Positions 35,922 through 45,538 of a DNA stretch of 64,000 nucleotides are shown here, piece by piece. Made by a program: the position numbers and the translations under genes. The stretch comes from Nocardia spumae (lineage in GTDB: Bacteria; Actinomycetota; Actinomycetes; Mycobacteriales; Mycobacteriaceae). Within the stretch, counting starts at the first letter, position 1. Each line of letters begins with the position of its first letter. Where the stretch lies: contig NZ_JAJFZL010000001.1 in the NCBI RefSeq assembly GCF_020733635.1, positions 5,890,001-5,954,000 of the forward strand, in the 5' to 3' direction. The notes under the pieces were generated by a model. The model searched no databases. It had not been told where the DNA came from and saw only the letters and a list, made by a program, of their open reading frames with translations.

Positions 35922-37185
35922 GGGGGTCCCATCCGTCGGTCCACACCGCGTGCGACATCCAGTGCGCCGCCCGTTCGGCCTTCTCTCGTACCTCGGCCAC
36001 ATCGTCGCCGAGGATGTTCACGTGCCCGATCTTGCGTTTCGGGCGTTCACCCTTGCCGTAGAGATGCACCTTCGCCTCGGGAATCCGGGCGAACAGGTGA
36101 TGCAGGCGCTCGTCCATCGACATTGCGGGCGCCTCGGCGGCACCGAGGATATTGGCCATCACCGTCACCGGCGCCAGCGCCGTGGTCGCACCGAGCGGAT
36201 AGTCCAGCACCGCGCGCAGATGCTGTTCGAACTGACCGGTGACGGCGCCGTCCATCCCCCAGTGCCCGGAATTGTGCGGCCGCATCGCCAGCTCGTTGAC
36301 CAGCAGCGCGCCGTCGCGGGTCTCGAAGAGCTCCACCGCCATCGCACCGGTGACGCCCAGTTCCGCGGCCAGCCGCAGCGCCAGCGATTCGGCCTCGGTC
36401 GCGGCCGCGTCCGACAACTCCGGCGCGGGCGCGATCACCACCGCGCACTGCCCTTCCCGCTGCACGGTCTCCACCACCGGCCAGGCCGCCGCCTGCCCGA
36501 ACGGCGACCGCGCCACCATCGCCGAGAGCTCACGCTTCAGCTCGACACGCTGTTCGGCGAGCAGGGTCACACCGTGCGCCAACTGGTCGGTGACGACGCG
36601 TTCGGCCTCGGCGGCATCCTCGATCATCCAGACCCCGCGCCCGTCGTAGCCGCCGCGCACCGCCTTGAGTACGAACGGTCCGTGCTCGGCCGCGAAACCG
36701 GTGGCATCGGCCACGGACTCGACCGCGGTGAACGCCGGTACCGGCACACCCATCTCGGCGAGTTTGCGGCGCATCGCCAGTTTGTCCTGCGCGTAGATCA
36801 GCGCGGCCGGCGGCGGCTGCACGTTCACCCCCTCCGACACCAGTGCCCGCAGATGTTCGGTCGGCACGTGCTCGTGGTCGAAGGTCAGCGCGTGCGTCCC
36901 CACGGCCACCTTGCGCAGCGCCGCCAGATCGGTATGCGATCCGAGGACCACCTCGGGGCTGACCTGCGCCGCCGGTTCGTCGGGACGCTCGGCCAGCACT
37001 CGCAGGCACTGTCCCAGCGCCACCGCGGCCTGGTGCGTCATCCGCGCCAGCTGACCGCCGCCGATCATCGCCACGGTCGGCATGGCACCGCCGGCCAATC
37101 CACGCGACGCCGGCACCGGTTCACCCTCGGCAACCACGGACACCCCGCTCGAGGGGTCGATCGAAGGACCACTACGCTCGCTCAC
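35914..37185 (-). CDS. purK: N5-carboxyaminoimidazole ribonucleotide synthase
   Basis: ATP-grasp protein of about 423 residues. It has [23 protein letters not shown] and the ATP-grasp C-terminal part [12 protein letters not shown]. It carboxylates AIR with bicarbonate and ATP. The start is uncertain: GTG 37185 gives an N-terminal extension of about 34 residues before [10 protein letters not shown], as M. tuberculosis PurK also has, whereas ATG 37083 gives a compact 389-residue form and ATG 37203 a slightly longer one. Ribosome sites do not settle it. Overlaps purE by 8 bases. Confidence 0.92.
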   Translation of the reverse strand: MSERSGPSIDPSSGVSVVAEGEPVPASRGLAGGAMPTVAMIGGGQLARMTHQAAVALGQCLRVLAERPDEPAAQVSPEVVLGSHTDLAALRKVAVGTHALTFDHEHVPTEHLRALVSEGVNVQPPPAALIYAQDKLAMRRKLAEMGVPVPAFTAVESVADATGFAAEHGPFVLKAVRGGYDGRGVWMIEDAAEAERVVTDQLAHGVTLLAEQRVELKRELSAMVARSPFGQAAAWPVVETVQREGQCAVVIAPAPELSDAAATEAESLALRLAAELGVTGAMAVELFETRDGALLVNELAMRPHNSGHWGMDGAVTGQFEQHLRAVLDYPLGATTALAPVTVMANILGAAEAPAMSMDERLHHLFARIPEAKVHLYGKGERPKRKIGHVNILGDDVAEVREKAERAAHWMSHAVWTDGWDPHE

Positions 37186-37267
37186 AGCCCACCATGTTGT
37201 CATGGCCGCCGGTACCACAACGAGTGCGGGTTGATTGCCCGGCGGAGGGCGGACGTAGACTCATCGG

Positions 37268-37813
37268 GTGTCATTTGTCGACGATGCGGTCAACATCCTG
37301 CCCAAAACACTCCGGGACCTGGCAATCCGTCATCACGAGCTGATCAAGTTCGCCATTGTCGGAGCGACCACTTTCGTCATCGACAGTGGCATCTTCTACA
37401 TTCTCAAATTGACGGTTTTGTCGCCGAAACCGATCACCGCCAAGATCATTTCCGGAGTAATCGCGGTCATCGCGTCCTACATCCTGAATCGGGAATGGTC
37501 GTTCAAGGGCCGGGGCGGACGTGAGAGACACCACGAGGCGCTGCTGTTCTTCGTGGTCAGCGCCATCGGCGTGCTGCTGTCCAATCTGCCGCTCTGGATT
37601 TCGCGCTACGCGTTCCACCTGCACGTCCCCGATGTGAGCTTGATGGCGGAGAACATCGCCGACTTCGTCAGCGCCTTCATCATCGGCAACATCCTGCAGA
37701 TGGTGTTCCGATTCTGGATGATGAAGCGCTGGGTGTTCCCCGACGAAATCGATGCCCTGGTCGAGGAATTCGAAGATTTGTACGAGGAGGAAAGGCCGCT
37801 CGGCAGCAGCTGA
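37268..37813 (+). CDS. GtrA-family membrane protein
   Basis: 181 residues with four membrane helices: FAIVGATTFVIDSGIFYIL, ISGVIAVIASYILNREWSF, LLFFVVSAIGVLLSNLPLW and NIADFVSAFIIGNILQMVFRF. GtrA-like proteins move lipid-linked sugars across the membrane for cell-envelope glycans. The C-terminal tail is acidic. Divergent from purK; same position as Rv3277 in M. tuberculosis order. Start is GTG 37268 (ribosome site weak). Confidence 0.87.
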   Translation: MSFVDDAVNILPKTLRDLAIRHHELIKFAIVGATTFVIDSGIFYILKLTVLSPKPITAKIISGVIAVIASYILNREWSFKGRGGRERHHEALLFFVVSAIGVLLSNLPLWISRYAFHLHVPDVSLMAENIADFVSAFIIGNILQMVFRFWMMKRWVFPDEIDALVEEFEDLYEEERPLGSS

Positions 37814-37906
37814 TCGCGGCGTTTCGCACCGACTTTCCAACACGACAATTCCGGCGCCCGGCAAGGCATTTCCCACCCGCGCCGCGCCCGGATCGACCAC
37901 TCGCGC

Positions 37907-39217
37907 TCAGCGCGGTTCGCCGACGACGCCGTTACCCGAACGCCCCGTGGTGGGCTTTCCGAGAAAGACCGCGAACAGTGCCGGGCGACGTCGCTGCAAC
38001 TCCAGTCGGCCGCCGTCGGCCTCGATCAGGGCACGCGCCAGCGCCAACCCCACACCGGTGGATCCGGCACCGGAGAAGCCCCGGTCGAAGATGTGCGGGG
38101 CGAGCTCATCGCTGACGCCCTCACCCTCGTCGGCGACCTCCACGGCCACCAGCGGCTCCCGATCCGGGCCGCCGTAGACGGTGCGCACCGATACCGTGCA
38201 GTCGCCGCCACCGTGCACCAGCGCGTTGTCGACCAGCACCGCCACCGCCTCCCGCAGCCGTGATCCGGTGATGGGCGCGCGGAGCCCCGAATCACCGGCC
38301 AGGACGAGTCTGCGCCCGGCCTCGGCGAAGGGGTGCCGCCATTCCGCGACCACCCCGCGCAGTTCCGCGACCACCGGAACCGGCTCGTGATCGGCGGCAT
38401 CCTGGTCCCGCGAATCCCGGACCAGCTCGTCGATCGCCTCGGTGAGGCGATCGACCTGCGCCATCGCCTCCTCCGACTCCTGCACCACCGCGGGGTCCGG
38501 ATGCGCCGACAACTCGTCCAGCCGCAACCGCACCGCGGTCAGCCTGCTGCGCAGCTGATGTGAGACATCGGCGACGAGCGCGTGTTCACGTTGCAGGCGG
38601 CCCGCGATCTCCACGGTCGCCGAATCGAGCACATCGGAGACCCGGTCGAGTTCGGTGATGCCGTGCCGGCGCGGGTCGGGCCGGAAATCGCCCTTCGCGA
38701 GCCGCGCCGCACGCGCGGCCACATCCCGCAGCGGATCGGCGACCCGGCGCGCGGTCACCACCGCCACGGCCGCACCCGCGGCCAGTGAAGCCAGCGCCAC
38801 CAGCGCCACCGCACCGACGGCCTGGCGCTGCATCGAATGCATGGGCGCGGCCGGAACCTCCAGCCGCAACGACCCCGATGTCCCCATCGACAGCGATTCC
38901 ACCACCGGGTTCTCCACCTCGGGCGCACCCGCGTCCACCCGCAGCGCGGCATCCTCGGGGGTCGGATAGATGATGGTCAACCGGCCGCCGGACGGGATCA
39001 GCGGGCGTACCGAGCGCAGATCCAGCACGCCGTGGACCAGTCCGTCGTCACGTTCCTGGCCCACGATCTCCACCGACATGCGATCCAGGCGCGCCCGGAG
39101 ATCGCTGCGGGTGATATCGGCCACCCATTGCCAGGCGGTGAACGCCAGCGGGATCCCCAGCACCACGGTGGTGAGGGTCAGGGCGGCCAGCATGGACAGC
39201 AGAATTCGGCGGCGCAT
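37907..39217 (-). CDS. Sensor histidine kinase
   Basis: 436 residues. Two membrane helices flank an extracellular sensor of about 90 residues. HAMP follows, then the phosphoacceptor H-box VADVSHQLRSRLTAV (the usual SHELRTPL is changed to SHQLRSRL), the N-box LVDNALVHGGGD, G-boxes EVADEGEGVSDELAPHIFD and GSTGVGLALARAL. It is 6 bases downstream of the response regulator on the same strand. Stimulus unknown. Confidence 0.92.
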   Translation of the reverse strand: MRRRILLSMLAALTLTTVVLGIPLAFTAWQWVADITRSDLRARLDRMSVEIVGQERDDGLVHGVLDLRSVRPLIPSGGRLTIIYPTPEDAALRVDAGAPEVENPVVESLSMGTSGSLRLEVPAAPMHSMQRQAVGAVALVALASLAAGAAVAVVTARRVADPLRDVAARAARLAKGDFRPDPRRHGITELDRVSDVLDSATVEIAGRLQREHALVADVSHQLRSRLTAVRLRLDELSAHPDPAVVQESEEAMAQVDRLTEAIDELVRDSRDQDAADHEPVPVVAELRGVVAEWRHPFAEAGRRLVLAGDSGLRAPITGSRLREAVAVLVDNALVHGGGDCTVSVRTVYGGPDREPLVAVEVADEGEGVSDELAPHIFDRGFSGAGSTGVGLALARALIEADGGRLELQRRRPALFAVFLGKPTTGRSGNGVVGEPR

Positions 39218-39223
39218 CGGCGA

Positions 39224-39901
39224 TCAATCGGTGTTGAAGCGGAATCCGACACCGCGCACGGTGACGATGCGCCGCTCGGCGACCGGCCCCTCGTCACCGA
39301 TCTTGCGGCGCAACCACGACATGTGCATATCGAGAGTTTTGGATCCGCGCAGATCCGCATCGCCCCAGACCTCGCGCAGAATCGTCTCGCGCGGCACCAC
39401 CTGCCCGGCCCGGTCGATGAGGACCTTGAGCAGTTCGTACTCCTTGTTGGCCAGATTGACCTCGTGCCCGTTGACCAGCACCCGGCGGGCGGCGGGCTCG
39501 AGCCGCACGCCGCCGATCTCCACCGCCTCGTCACCGATTCCGCTGCGCCGCAACAACGCTCGCACCCGGGCGAGCAGTTCGGCGAGCCGGAACGGTTTGC
39601 CGACATAGTCGTCGGCGCCGGCGTCGAGTCCGACCACGAAGTCGACCTCGTCGGTGCGGGCCGTCAACATCAGCACCGCCAGATCCGCGCCCCGGGCGCG
39701 CACCTGGCGGCACACCTCCAGGCCGTCCATTCCCGGCAGGCCCAGATCGAGAATGAGCAGATCGTGCTCACCCTCCAGAGCGCGGCGCAGTACGGCGGGC
39801 CCGAAACTCTCGACGGTTACCGAATAGCCTTCGCGCCCGAGCGCTCGCGAGAGCGGAGCGGCGATGGCCTCATCGTCCTCGGCCAGCAGTACGGCGGTCA
39901 C
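39224..39901 (-). CDS. OmpR-type response regulator
   Basis: 225 residues. Receiver with acidic pocket AEDDEA, phosphoacceptor Asp52 in LLILDLGLPGMDG, the Thr of LMLTARTDEVD and Lys of YVGKPF. C-terminal winged helix: LANKEYELLKVLIDRAGQVV and HMSWLRRKIGDEG. It partners the kinase 6 bases downstream. Target genes unknown. Confidence 0.93.
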   Translation of the reverse strand: MTAVLLAEDDEAIAAPLSRALGREGYSVTVESFGPAVLRRALEGEHDLLILDLGLPGMDGLEVCRQVRARGADLAVLMLTARTDEVDFVVGLDAGADDYVGKPFRLAELLARVRALLRRSGIGDEAVEIGGVRLEPAARRVLVNGHEVNLANKEYELLKVLIDRAGQVVPRETILREVWGDADLRGSKTLDMHMSWLRRKIGDEGPVAERRIVTVRGVGFRFNTD

Positions 39902-39947
39902 AGCACAAGATTACTGGCGAACCGGGCCGACCGGGCCGACCGGGCAC

Positions 39948-40496
39948 CTACTGGCGGTAACCGTTGCGGGGGTCCTGGTATTGGTCGTAGCGCGGCTCAC
40001 CGTGTGGGTTGTCGAAAACCTGGTGGTACAGCAGCGAATGCACCTTCTGCACATTCGGAATGTCGTCGTATTCCAGTGGATCGCCGGACGCGGCATCGAT
40101 GACGAGGGTCCCGGTACCCAGGAGCCGGTCCGACAGCCCGTGGCGGAACTGCACACTGGAGATGCGGTTCATCGGAATGTCGATACCGGTGTGGGTGAGC
40201 ACACCCTCCCGGACCAGCACCCGCCGGTCGGTGATGATGAAATGCGTTGATTTCCAACGAATCACCGGTGACAGGCAGCGCCACAGCAACAGCAGCGCCC
40301 AGATCACGACCACCGCGATGAGCACCACGTTACGGGCGGTGCCCTCGGTGTTGCGCCAGGCCAGGCCGCTCGCGAATCCCGCCAGCGCCGTGGCGAGGAT
40401 GAAGGTGAGCGCCGGCAAGAACAACATCTTCCAGTGCGGATGACGGTGCAGTAGCAGCTGCTCGTCCGGCGCGAGCAGCTCCTCCGGATAACCCAT
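39948..40496 (-). CDS. PH-domain (DUF304) membrane protein
   Basis: 182 residues. N-terminal cytoplasmic stretch MGYPEELLAPDEQLLLHRHP, two membrane helices (LPALTFILATALAGFASGLA and VVLIAVVVIWALLLLWRCLS), then a bacterial PH domain with WKSTHFIITDRRVLVREGV and MNRISSVQFRHGLSDRLLG. The C terminus is Tyr/Gln/Pro-rich. Corresponds by position to Rv3278c, next to birA. Function unknown; conserved in Mycobacteriales. Confidence 0.85.
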   Translation of the reverse strand: MGYPEELLAPDEQLLLHRHPHWKMLFLPALTFILATALAGFASGLAWRNTEGTARNVVLIAVVVIWALLLLWRCLSPVIRWKSTHFIITDRRVLVREGVLTHTGIDIPMNRISSVQFRHGLSDRLLGTGTLVIDAASGDPLEYDDIPNVQKVHSLLYHQVFDNPHGEPRYDQYQDPRNGYRQ

Positions 40497-40734
40497 ACGC
40501 GAACCCTACCCCCTGATGATGCGAGAATGCCTGACAGCGAACGCCGTTGTGCTGCACGATCAGCAGCTGCCTCGGTCGACGGTACCGGACTCGCGGTATC
40601 CGGCCGGACGGCGTCCGCGGCAGATATGCCCCGGCTCCGGTGATCTTCCCCGGATGTGCTCAGCCGGAATCGCGTTACCCCCGGAAATCCGGACCCCCAT
40701 TGTGAATGTTCGATGTGCGACAGCGGAGGCGTGT

Positions 40735-41685
40735 GTGACCAAGGATCTGACCCAGCTGGAAATCCTCACCGAACTCGAGCCGGTGGCCGAGCAGAACCTC
40801 GAGCGTCATCTGGCGCTGGCCAAGGAGTGGCATCCGCACGACTACGTGCCGTGGGATCGGGGCCGCAACTTCGCGGCGATGGGAGGCGTGGACTGGGATC
40901 CGGAGCAGTCGTCACTGAGCGAGGTCGCCAAGGTCGCGATGATCACCAACCTGCTCACCGAGGACAATCTGCCGTCCTACCACCGTGAGATCGCCGAGAA
41001 CTTCTCCCAGGACGGCGCGTGGGGCACCTGGGTGGGGCGCTGGACGGCCGAGGAGAACCGGCACGGCATCGTCATGCGCGACTACCTGGTGGTCACCCGC
41101 GGGGTCGACCCGGTGGCCCTCGAACAGGCCCGCATGATCCACATGACCAACGGTGTGCAGTCCCCGGACAATTGGGGCGGATTCCTGGAAAACGTTGCGT
41201 ACGTGACCTTTCAAGAGCTGGCCACCCGGGTCAGCCACCGCAACACCGGCAAGGTGTGCGACGACCCGATCGCCGACCGCATGCTGCAGCGCATCGCCGC
41301 CGACGAGAACCTCCACATGGTCTTCTATCGGAGTTTGTGCGGAGCGGGTCTGGATCTGGCGCCGGATCAGGCGATGACGGCGATCACCAAGGTGCTCACC
41401 AACTTCGTCATGCCCGGCGCCGGAATGCCCAACTTCCGCCGCAACGGCGTGCTGATGGCCAAGCACGGCATCTACGACCTGCGCCAGCACCTGGAGGAGG
41501 TCGTCGCGCCGGTGCTGAAGAAGTGGAACATCTTCGAGCGCAACGACTTCGGTTCGCGCGGTGAACAGGCCCGCGACGAGCTGGGCGCCTTCGTCGCCAA
41601 GCTCGAACAGGATGTGGTGCGCTTCGAGGAACAGCGCGATCGGATGCTGGCCCGCGAGCGGGCCCGGGCCCTGACCACCGTGTAA
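40735..41685 (+). CDS. Acyl-ACP desaturase (DesA type)
   Basis: 316 residues. Diiron acyl-ACP desaturase of the DesA family: two carboxylate-His motifs EENRHG and DENLHM, with WVGRWTAEENRHGIVMRDYL and PDNWGGFLENVAYVTFQELA. It introduces a double bond into an ACP-bound fatty acyl chain, possibly for mycolate or membrane lipids. GTG 40735 with GGAGG five bases upstream decides the start; the longer in-frame extension is spurious. It lies between the PH-domain gene and birA, where M. tuberculosis has no such gene. Confidence 0.9.
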   Translation: MTKDLTQLEILTELEPVAEQNLERHLALAKEWHPHDYVPWDRGRNFAAMGGVDWDPEQSSLSEVAKVAMITNLLTEDNLPSYHREIAENFSQDGAWGTWVGRWTAEENRHGIVMRDYLVVTRGVDPVALEQARMIHMTNGVQSPDNWGGFLENVAYVTFQELATRVSHRNTGKVCDDPIADRMLQRIAADENLHMVFYRSLCGAGLDLAPDQAMTAITKVLTNFVMPGAGMPNFRRNGVLMAKHGIYDLRQHLEEVVAPVLKKWNIFERNDFGSRGEQARDELGAFVAKLEQDVVRFEEQRDRMLARERARALTTV

Positions 41686-41706
41686 CCGCGGGAGTACCGA
41701 GCGCGT

Positions 41707-41745
41707 CACCTGCGCCCGGCCCGGCCGCTACGCCGGGCGCAGGTG
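41707..41745. terminator. Bidirectional terminator between desaturase and birA
   Basis: Perfect 14-bp stem (CACCTGCGCCCGGC with its complement) around an 11-base loop. It starts 21 bases after the desaturase stop, and its right arm includes the last birA codons. It can terminate both converging genes. Confidence 0.7.
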
Positions 41746-42534
41746 GGTGACGTCTCCCGCCGAAACGGTCCGATCGCCGATGATCAACCGGCCGTAGCCG
41801 TCGACATCGGTGGCCACACCGGTGATGACGTCGCCACCGGGCAATTCGGCACGGACCTCGGCGCCCAGCGTGACGCACCGTGCGCGGTAGGCCGCGGCCA
41901 ATTCGGTGACATCCCAGTTCTCCGTGCGCCACCGGGTGAAGTATCCGGCGAACGAACGCAGCAGTGACAGCACCAGTTCGGTGCGATCGACCTTCTCGGC
42001 GCCGGCCAGATCCAGCGAAATGGCATGGGGCACCGGCAACTCGTCCTCGGTCAGGCTCACATTGAGCCCGACTCCGACCACCACCGCCGGTGCGCCGGCA
42101 CCGGAGGCCACCTCGGCCAGGATGCCGGCCACCTTGCGTCCACCGATGAGAACGTCGTTGGGCCACTTGAGATTCGCGTCCAGTCCGGCGGTCGCGCGGA
42201 TCGCGTCCACGACGGCGACACCGGTCAGCAGCGGCAACCAGCCCAGCCGGGCCGGGTCGATGCCGCCGAGCCGGACCAGGATCGACATCGCGACCTGCGC
42301 GCGCGGCGGACTCACCCACGACCGCTCGTGGCGGCCGCGGCCGCGGTCCTGATATTCGGCGACCAGCACCCGATGATCGGATTCCGGATCGACCGCCTGC
42401 GCGATCAGGTCCGCATTGGTCGACCCCGTCGACTCCACCACATCGATACGGGAGAAGAACGACAGGTCGGGCTGCTCGGCGACGGTTCGTCGCAGGGTCT
42501 CGGCATCCAACGGTGGCCTCTGCACGCAGAGCAC
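41728..42534 (-). CDS. birA: Biotin-[acetyl-CoA carboxylase] ligase
   Basis: 268 residues, class I BirA without a DNA-binding domain. STGSTNADL, the biotinyl-AMP loop GRGRHERSW, LKWPNDVLIGGRKVAGIL and GVGLNVS are present. It attaches biotin to the BCCP domain of AccA3 and other carboxylases. Start is GTG 42534. It serves the acyl-CoA carboxylase genes accA3/accD5/accE5 that lie 3-10 kb further on. Confidence 0.94.
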   Translation of the reverse strand: MLCVQRPPLDAETLRRTVAEQPDLSFFSRIDVVESTGSTNADLIAQAVDPESDHRVLVAEYQDRGRGRHERSWVSPPRAQVAMSILVRLGGIDPARLGWLPLLTGVAVVDAIRATAGLDANLKWPNDVLIGGRKVAGILAEVASGAGAPAVVVGVGLNVSLTEDELPVPHAISLDLAGAEKVDRTELVLSLLRSFAGYFTRWRTENWDVTELAAAYRARCVTLGAEVRAELPGGDVITGVATDVDGYGRLIIGDRTVSAGDVTHLRPA

Positions 42535-42587
42535 GCTACTCCTGCCCGATCATCGCGCCCGATTCGCCGCTCCGTCGCCGCGCGTGA

Positions 42588-42845
42588 TCATCCGGCCAGG
42601 CCGTACTCCCGGAGTCGGACGATCGAGCCGGAGTCCGCGTACTCACCGACCCGATCGCCCATCGATACCTCCGCACCGGCCGGCCCGGTATCGGCCGATT
42701 CCGCCCCGCCGGTCCGCTCGATGCCCGGTGGCGCCGATTCGGTCCACACCTCCGGATCCACGATCGTCGGGACCGGCTCACCGACCGGCCGCGTCCAGGC
42801 CGTGGCGGCGGCCCGCTGGGCCACCGTTCTACTCCATTCCCACAT
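42588..42845 (-). CDS. Small hypothetical protein
   Basis: 85 residues, acidic, Gly/Glu/Pro-rich and probably disordered; no signal peptide or membrane segment. Not recognised. The very strong GGGAGGAGG six bases before ATG 42845 (MWEWSRTVAQ) supports expression. On the same strand as birA, 53 bases before it. Confidence 0.5.
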   Translation of the reverse strand: MWEWSRTVAQRAAATAWTRPVGEPVPTIVDPEVWTESAPPGIERTGGAESADTGPAGAEVSMGDRVGEYADSGSIVRLREYGLAG

Positions 42846-42978
42846 CGCGCACCTCCTCCCCAGTGCCGGGATCGGAGTCTCCACGGTAGCGAGCGAAGCC
42901 GTGCCGAAGCCACCGAATTAACGCGGCGGCCGGCTCGCGCGAGCCGGAAAGTGCTGCCGCACAGCGTGTTCGAGTGGA

Positions 42979-43317
42979 CTAGAGCGGTTGCAGCCCGAGC
43001 GCACCGGCCACGAAACGGCTCACCGCGGTCAGGCCGGAGTCCAGTGCGGCCTCGTAGCCCTCCCGGGACCATCCCGAAAGCTCGGCGGTGCCATCGGCTT
43101 TCGGCGTGACCACGATCTCGGCCACCATTTCGGCGGTGGTCGGTTCGCAGACCGCCCACGAATACCCCGTCTGCTCGGCCCATTCCCGCGAGCGGCGCTC
43201 GACGTAGCCGGGATCGGTGATACCGCCCGCGGCCAAGGCCGGGCGATCGTCGATGCGGTCATCCGCCCGCATCGCGCGCAGGTACCAGCTCCCGGCGTTG
43301 ATCTCGATCGGTTCCAT
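42979..43317 (-). CDS. GNAT-like small protein
   Basis: 112 residues. MEPIEINAGSWYLRAMRADD, then YVERRSREWAEQTGYSWAVC and GWSREGYEAALDSGL resemble the RimJ/RimL-type GNAT order, but the acetyl-CoA-binding R/Q-x-x-G-x-G/A loop is absent or degenerate, so acetyltransferase activity is doubtful. GGCGGAGG precedes the ATG. It overlaps the DUF1707 gene by ATGA, so the two are coupled. Confidence 0.6.
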   Translation of the reverse strand: MEPIEINAGSWYLRAMRADDRIDDRPALAAGGITDPGYVERRSREWAEQTGYSWAVCEPTTAEMVAEIVVTPKADGTAELSGWSREGYEAALDSGLTAVSRFVAGALGLQPL

Positions 43318-43766
43318 CAGTACCTCCGCCGCCGATGCCGGCGTTCGAGTATCCGGTCCCCGAACGCGTCGCCGCCGAGGATCCGGTGCTCGCGGTCGCG
43401 CCGGCGAGCTCCGCCGGTGATGATGCCCGCCGCGGGAATCATCAGGAACCACACCCAGGTGTGGGTGGTGAAGAACAGCACCAGCGCGATGATGACCACC
43501 AGGCCCATGATCGCCCCGGTCAGTTCGGGGCGACCGCCGCGCTGCTCGGCCGACGGCTCGGGCGGTTCCGGCGCCTGGGGCACCGCCACCGGCAGATCGG
43601 CGAAGACCGGAGCCAGATCCCCCCGGGTCACCGCCGCGGCGATGGCGCCGCTGCGTTCGTCGAACTCCGCGACCGACAATCGCCCGGCCGCGAAATGCTC
43701 CGACAATCGCTGCATCGCCTGCTCACGCTCCGCGGTACCGATGCGGACGTCGGGAGAATCAGCCAT
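43317..43766 (-). CDS. DUF1707 membrane protein
   Basis: 149 residues. DUF1707 at residues 5-55 (VRIGTAEREQAMQRLSEHFA, GRLSVAEFDERSGA), a Pro-rich linker, then one or two membrane helices (ELTGAIMGLVVIIALVLFFT, WVWFLMIPAAGIITGG) and a very basic tail. DUF1707 proteins are common in actinobacteria and often associated with membrane stress or kinases. Coupled to the GNAT-like gene by ATGA. Confidence 0.8.
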   Translation of the reverse strand: MADSPDVRIGTAEREQAMQRLSEHFAAGRLSVAEFDERSGAIAAAVTRGDLAPVFADLPVAVPQAPEPPEPSAEQRGGRPELTGAIMGLVVIIALVLFFTTHTWVWFLMIPAAGIITGGARRRDREHRILGGDAFGDRILERRHRRRRY

Positions 43767-43884
43767 AGCACGAGATTACCGCGCACCACCCCGGCCGGCC
43801 GGTCCTGGCGACCCGAGCTCCGCACCGCCAGGACCGGGAGCGGCCCGGGTACCGCACTGCCCGAATCCGCACTATGGTCGGGAT

Positions 43885-44019
43885 ATGCTCCGCCAGCGCG
43901 GCATCGGCATCGCCGTCGCCCTACTCGATATCGCGCCGGTACTCCCCACCGCTCGCACCGGCTGCTCCGCGTGGCCGTCGCGACCGGCAGCGTCCGGTCA
44001 CCTCGGGTGGATCCGATGA
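43885..44019 (+). CDS. Possible 44-residue leader ORF before the kinase
   Basis: ATG 43885 opens a 44-codon frame whose TGA overlaps the kinase ATG (ATGA at 44016-44019). The product begins with a short hydrophobic stretch (IGIAVALLDIAPVL). It could be a translated leader coupled to the kinase. No clear ribosome site; chance cannot be excluded. Confidence 0.2.
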   Translation: MLRQRGIGIAVALLDIAPVLPTARTGCSAWPSRPAASGHLGWIR

Positions 44020-45380
44020 GCTCACGGCGATTCGGCCGGTACCGCCTGGACCGCCGGCTCGGCCGGGGTTCGGCCGGGGAGGTGTGGCTGGCCTACGATC
44101 CGGCCGAGGCGCGGACCGTCGCGTTGAAGATCCTGTCGGGCAGCGCGGCCGAGGATGCCGACTATCGGCGCCGCTTCGAACGCGAGGCTCGCATCGGCGC
44201 CCGGCTGGACAATCCGCATATCGCCCCGATCCACCGCTTCGGTGAATTCGACGGCCGGCTCTATCTGGATATGGCCTATATCCCAGGCGTCGATCTGGCG
44301 AAGCTGGTCCGGTCCGGTGTGATGGGAGCGACCGAGGCGGTCGAGCTGATCTCCCAGATCGCCGAGGCGCTCGACGCCGCTCACGCCGCCGGGCTGATCC
44401 ATCGGGATGTGAAGCCCGCGAACATCATCGTGCACACCACGGGATTCGCCTACCTCATCGATTTCGGCATCGCGCGGGCGGCCGGCCAAACCACCATCAC
44501 CGCAACGGGTTTCACGGTGGGCACCCTCGCCTATATGGCGCCCGAACGTTTCACCGGCCACGGCGACGCACGCTCGGACGTCTACTCCCTGGCCTGCGTC
44601 CTCTACGAATGTCTCACCGCGCAGCGGCCTTTCGGCGATACCGACGCGGTCCAGCAGTTGCACGCCCACCTGCATCAGGCGCCGCCACGACCCTCGGCCG
44701 CGGACAGCCGCATTCCCGAGGCACTGGACGCGGTCATCGCCCGCGGAATGGCCAAGCAGGCCGGCGACCGCTACCGCACCGCGGGTGAGCTGGCCGCCGC
44801 CGCCCGGGCAGCGGTGTCGATGCCGGCCGCACCCGTGCGCACTCCCCCGCTGCTGCCGTCGGAACCGGCGGACGCCGATTCCACCGCGGCCTTCCCCGGC
44901 CCGCCACCGGCGCCGCCGCGCGACGCCGGGCGAGCCACCCGGGAACTGCCCGCCACGCGGCTGCCCGCCGCCACCGGATACCCGATCGTCGCCGGACCGC
45001 AGCCACCGATCCCGGCGCCGCCCGGTAATCCTCGACCCACCCTCATCGCGCCCACAGCGCCCAGCCGGAGAGTGCCGGTGGCGCCACCGCCGGCACCCCG
45101 CCGCCGACCGCTGGGCCTGGGCCTGGCGGCCCTGATCGGCGTGGCGCTCATCGTCTTCGCGGTCGTCGCCGGCTGTACCGTGTTACTGAGCAACGGCACG
45201 TATTACGCGCCGACCGCGCCGAACACCACCGCGCGCCCCTCGGCGACGCCGGCTCCGGACACCACCGCACCGGACACACCGGCACCGCAGTACACCACCG
45301 CGGTCATCCCGCCGGCCTGGACCATCCCGTGGCCGACGAATATCCCGCCGCCGTTCCAGTTCCCGCAGTCTCCGCGCTGA
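44016..45380 (+). CDS. PknB-type transmembrane Ser/Thr protein kinase
   Basis: 454 residues. Kinase domain at 8-265: LGRGSAGEV glycine loop, VALKIL Lys, IHRDVKPANIIV catalytic loop, LIDFGIARA (DFG), GTLAYMAPERF. A long Pro/Ala/Thr juxtamembrane region follows, one membrane helix (LGLAALIGVALIVFAVVAGC) near residue 370, and a short extracellular tail of about 60 residues rich in Pro/Thr. No PASTA domains, so its signal is unknown. ATG 44016 gives the canonical kinase start; the long upstream open frame is spurious. Confidence 0.9.
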   Translation: MSSRRFGRYRLDRRLGRGSAGEVWLAYDPAEARTVALKILSGSAAEDADYRRRFEREARIGARLDNPHIAPIHRFGEFDGRLYLDMAYIPGVDLAKLVRSGVMGATEAVELISQIAEALDAAHAAGLIHRDVKPANIIVHTTGFAYLIDFGIARAAGQTTITATGFTVGTLAYMAPERFTGHGDARSDVYSLACVLYECLTAQRPFGDTDAVQQLHAHLHQAPPRPSAADSRIPEALDAVIARGMAKQAGDRYRTAGELAAAARAAVSMPAAPVRTPPLLPSEPADADSTAAFPGPPPAPPRDAGRATRELPATRLPAATGYPIVAGPQPPIPAPPGNPRPTLIAPTAPSRRVPVAPPPAPRRRPLGLGLAALIGVALIVFAVVAGCTVLLSNGTYYAPTAPNTTARPSATPAPDTTAPDTPAPQYTTAVIPPAWTIPWPTNIPPPFQFPQSPR

Positions 45381-45489
45381 GACCCTCTTCGCCACAACAC
45401 ATTCCGTCGGTGCAACGCGTTCACCGGCCGATCCAGCACACGCGCGCGGGCCGTCGCACGCATCGGTGTCCGCTCATCCCGGGACACAC

Positions 45490-45523
45490 GAGGGCCCCGC
45501 GCCGTTTCCGACGCGGGGCCCTC
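45490..45523. terminator. Bidirectional terminator between the kinase and accA3
   Basis: Perfect 11-bp stem GAGGGCCCCGC with its complement and a 12-base loop, between the converging kinase (stop 45380) and accA3 (stop 45539). Confidence 0.75.
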
Positions 45524-45538
45524 GAAACCCGTTGGGGC

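Noticed and set aside
44016..45380. Kinase as a PknB orthologue of the cell-division cluster
   Set aside because: No PASTA repeats, and no pbpA, rodA or pstP neighbours; only the general PknB-type kinase domain is supported.
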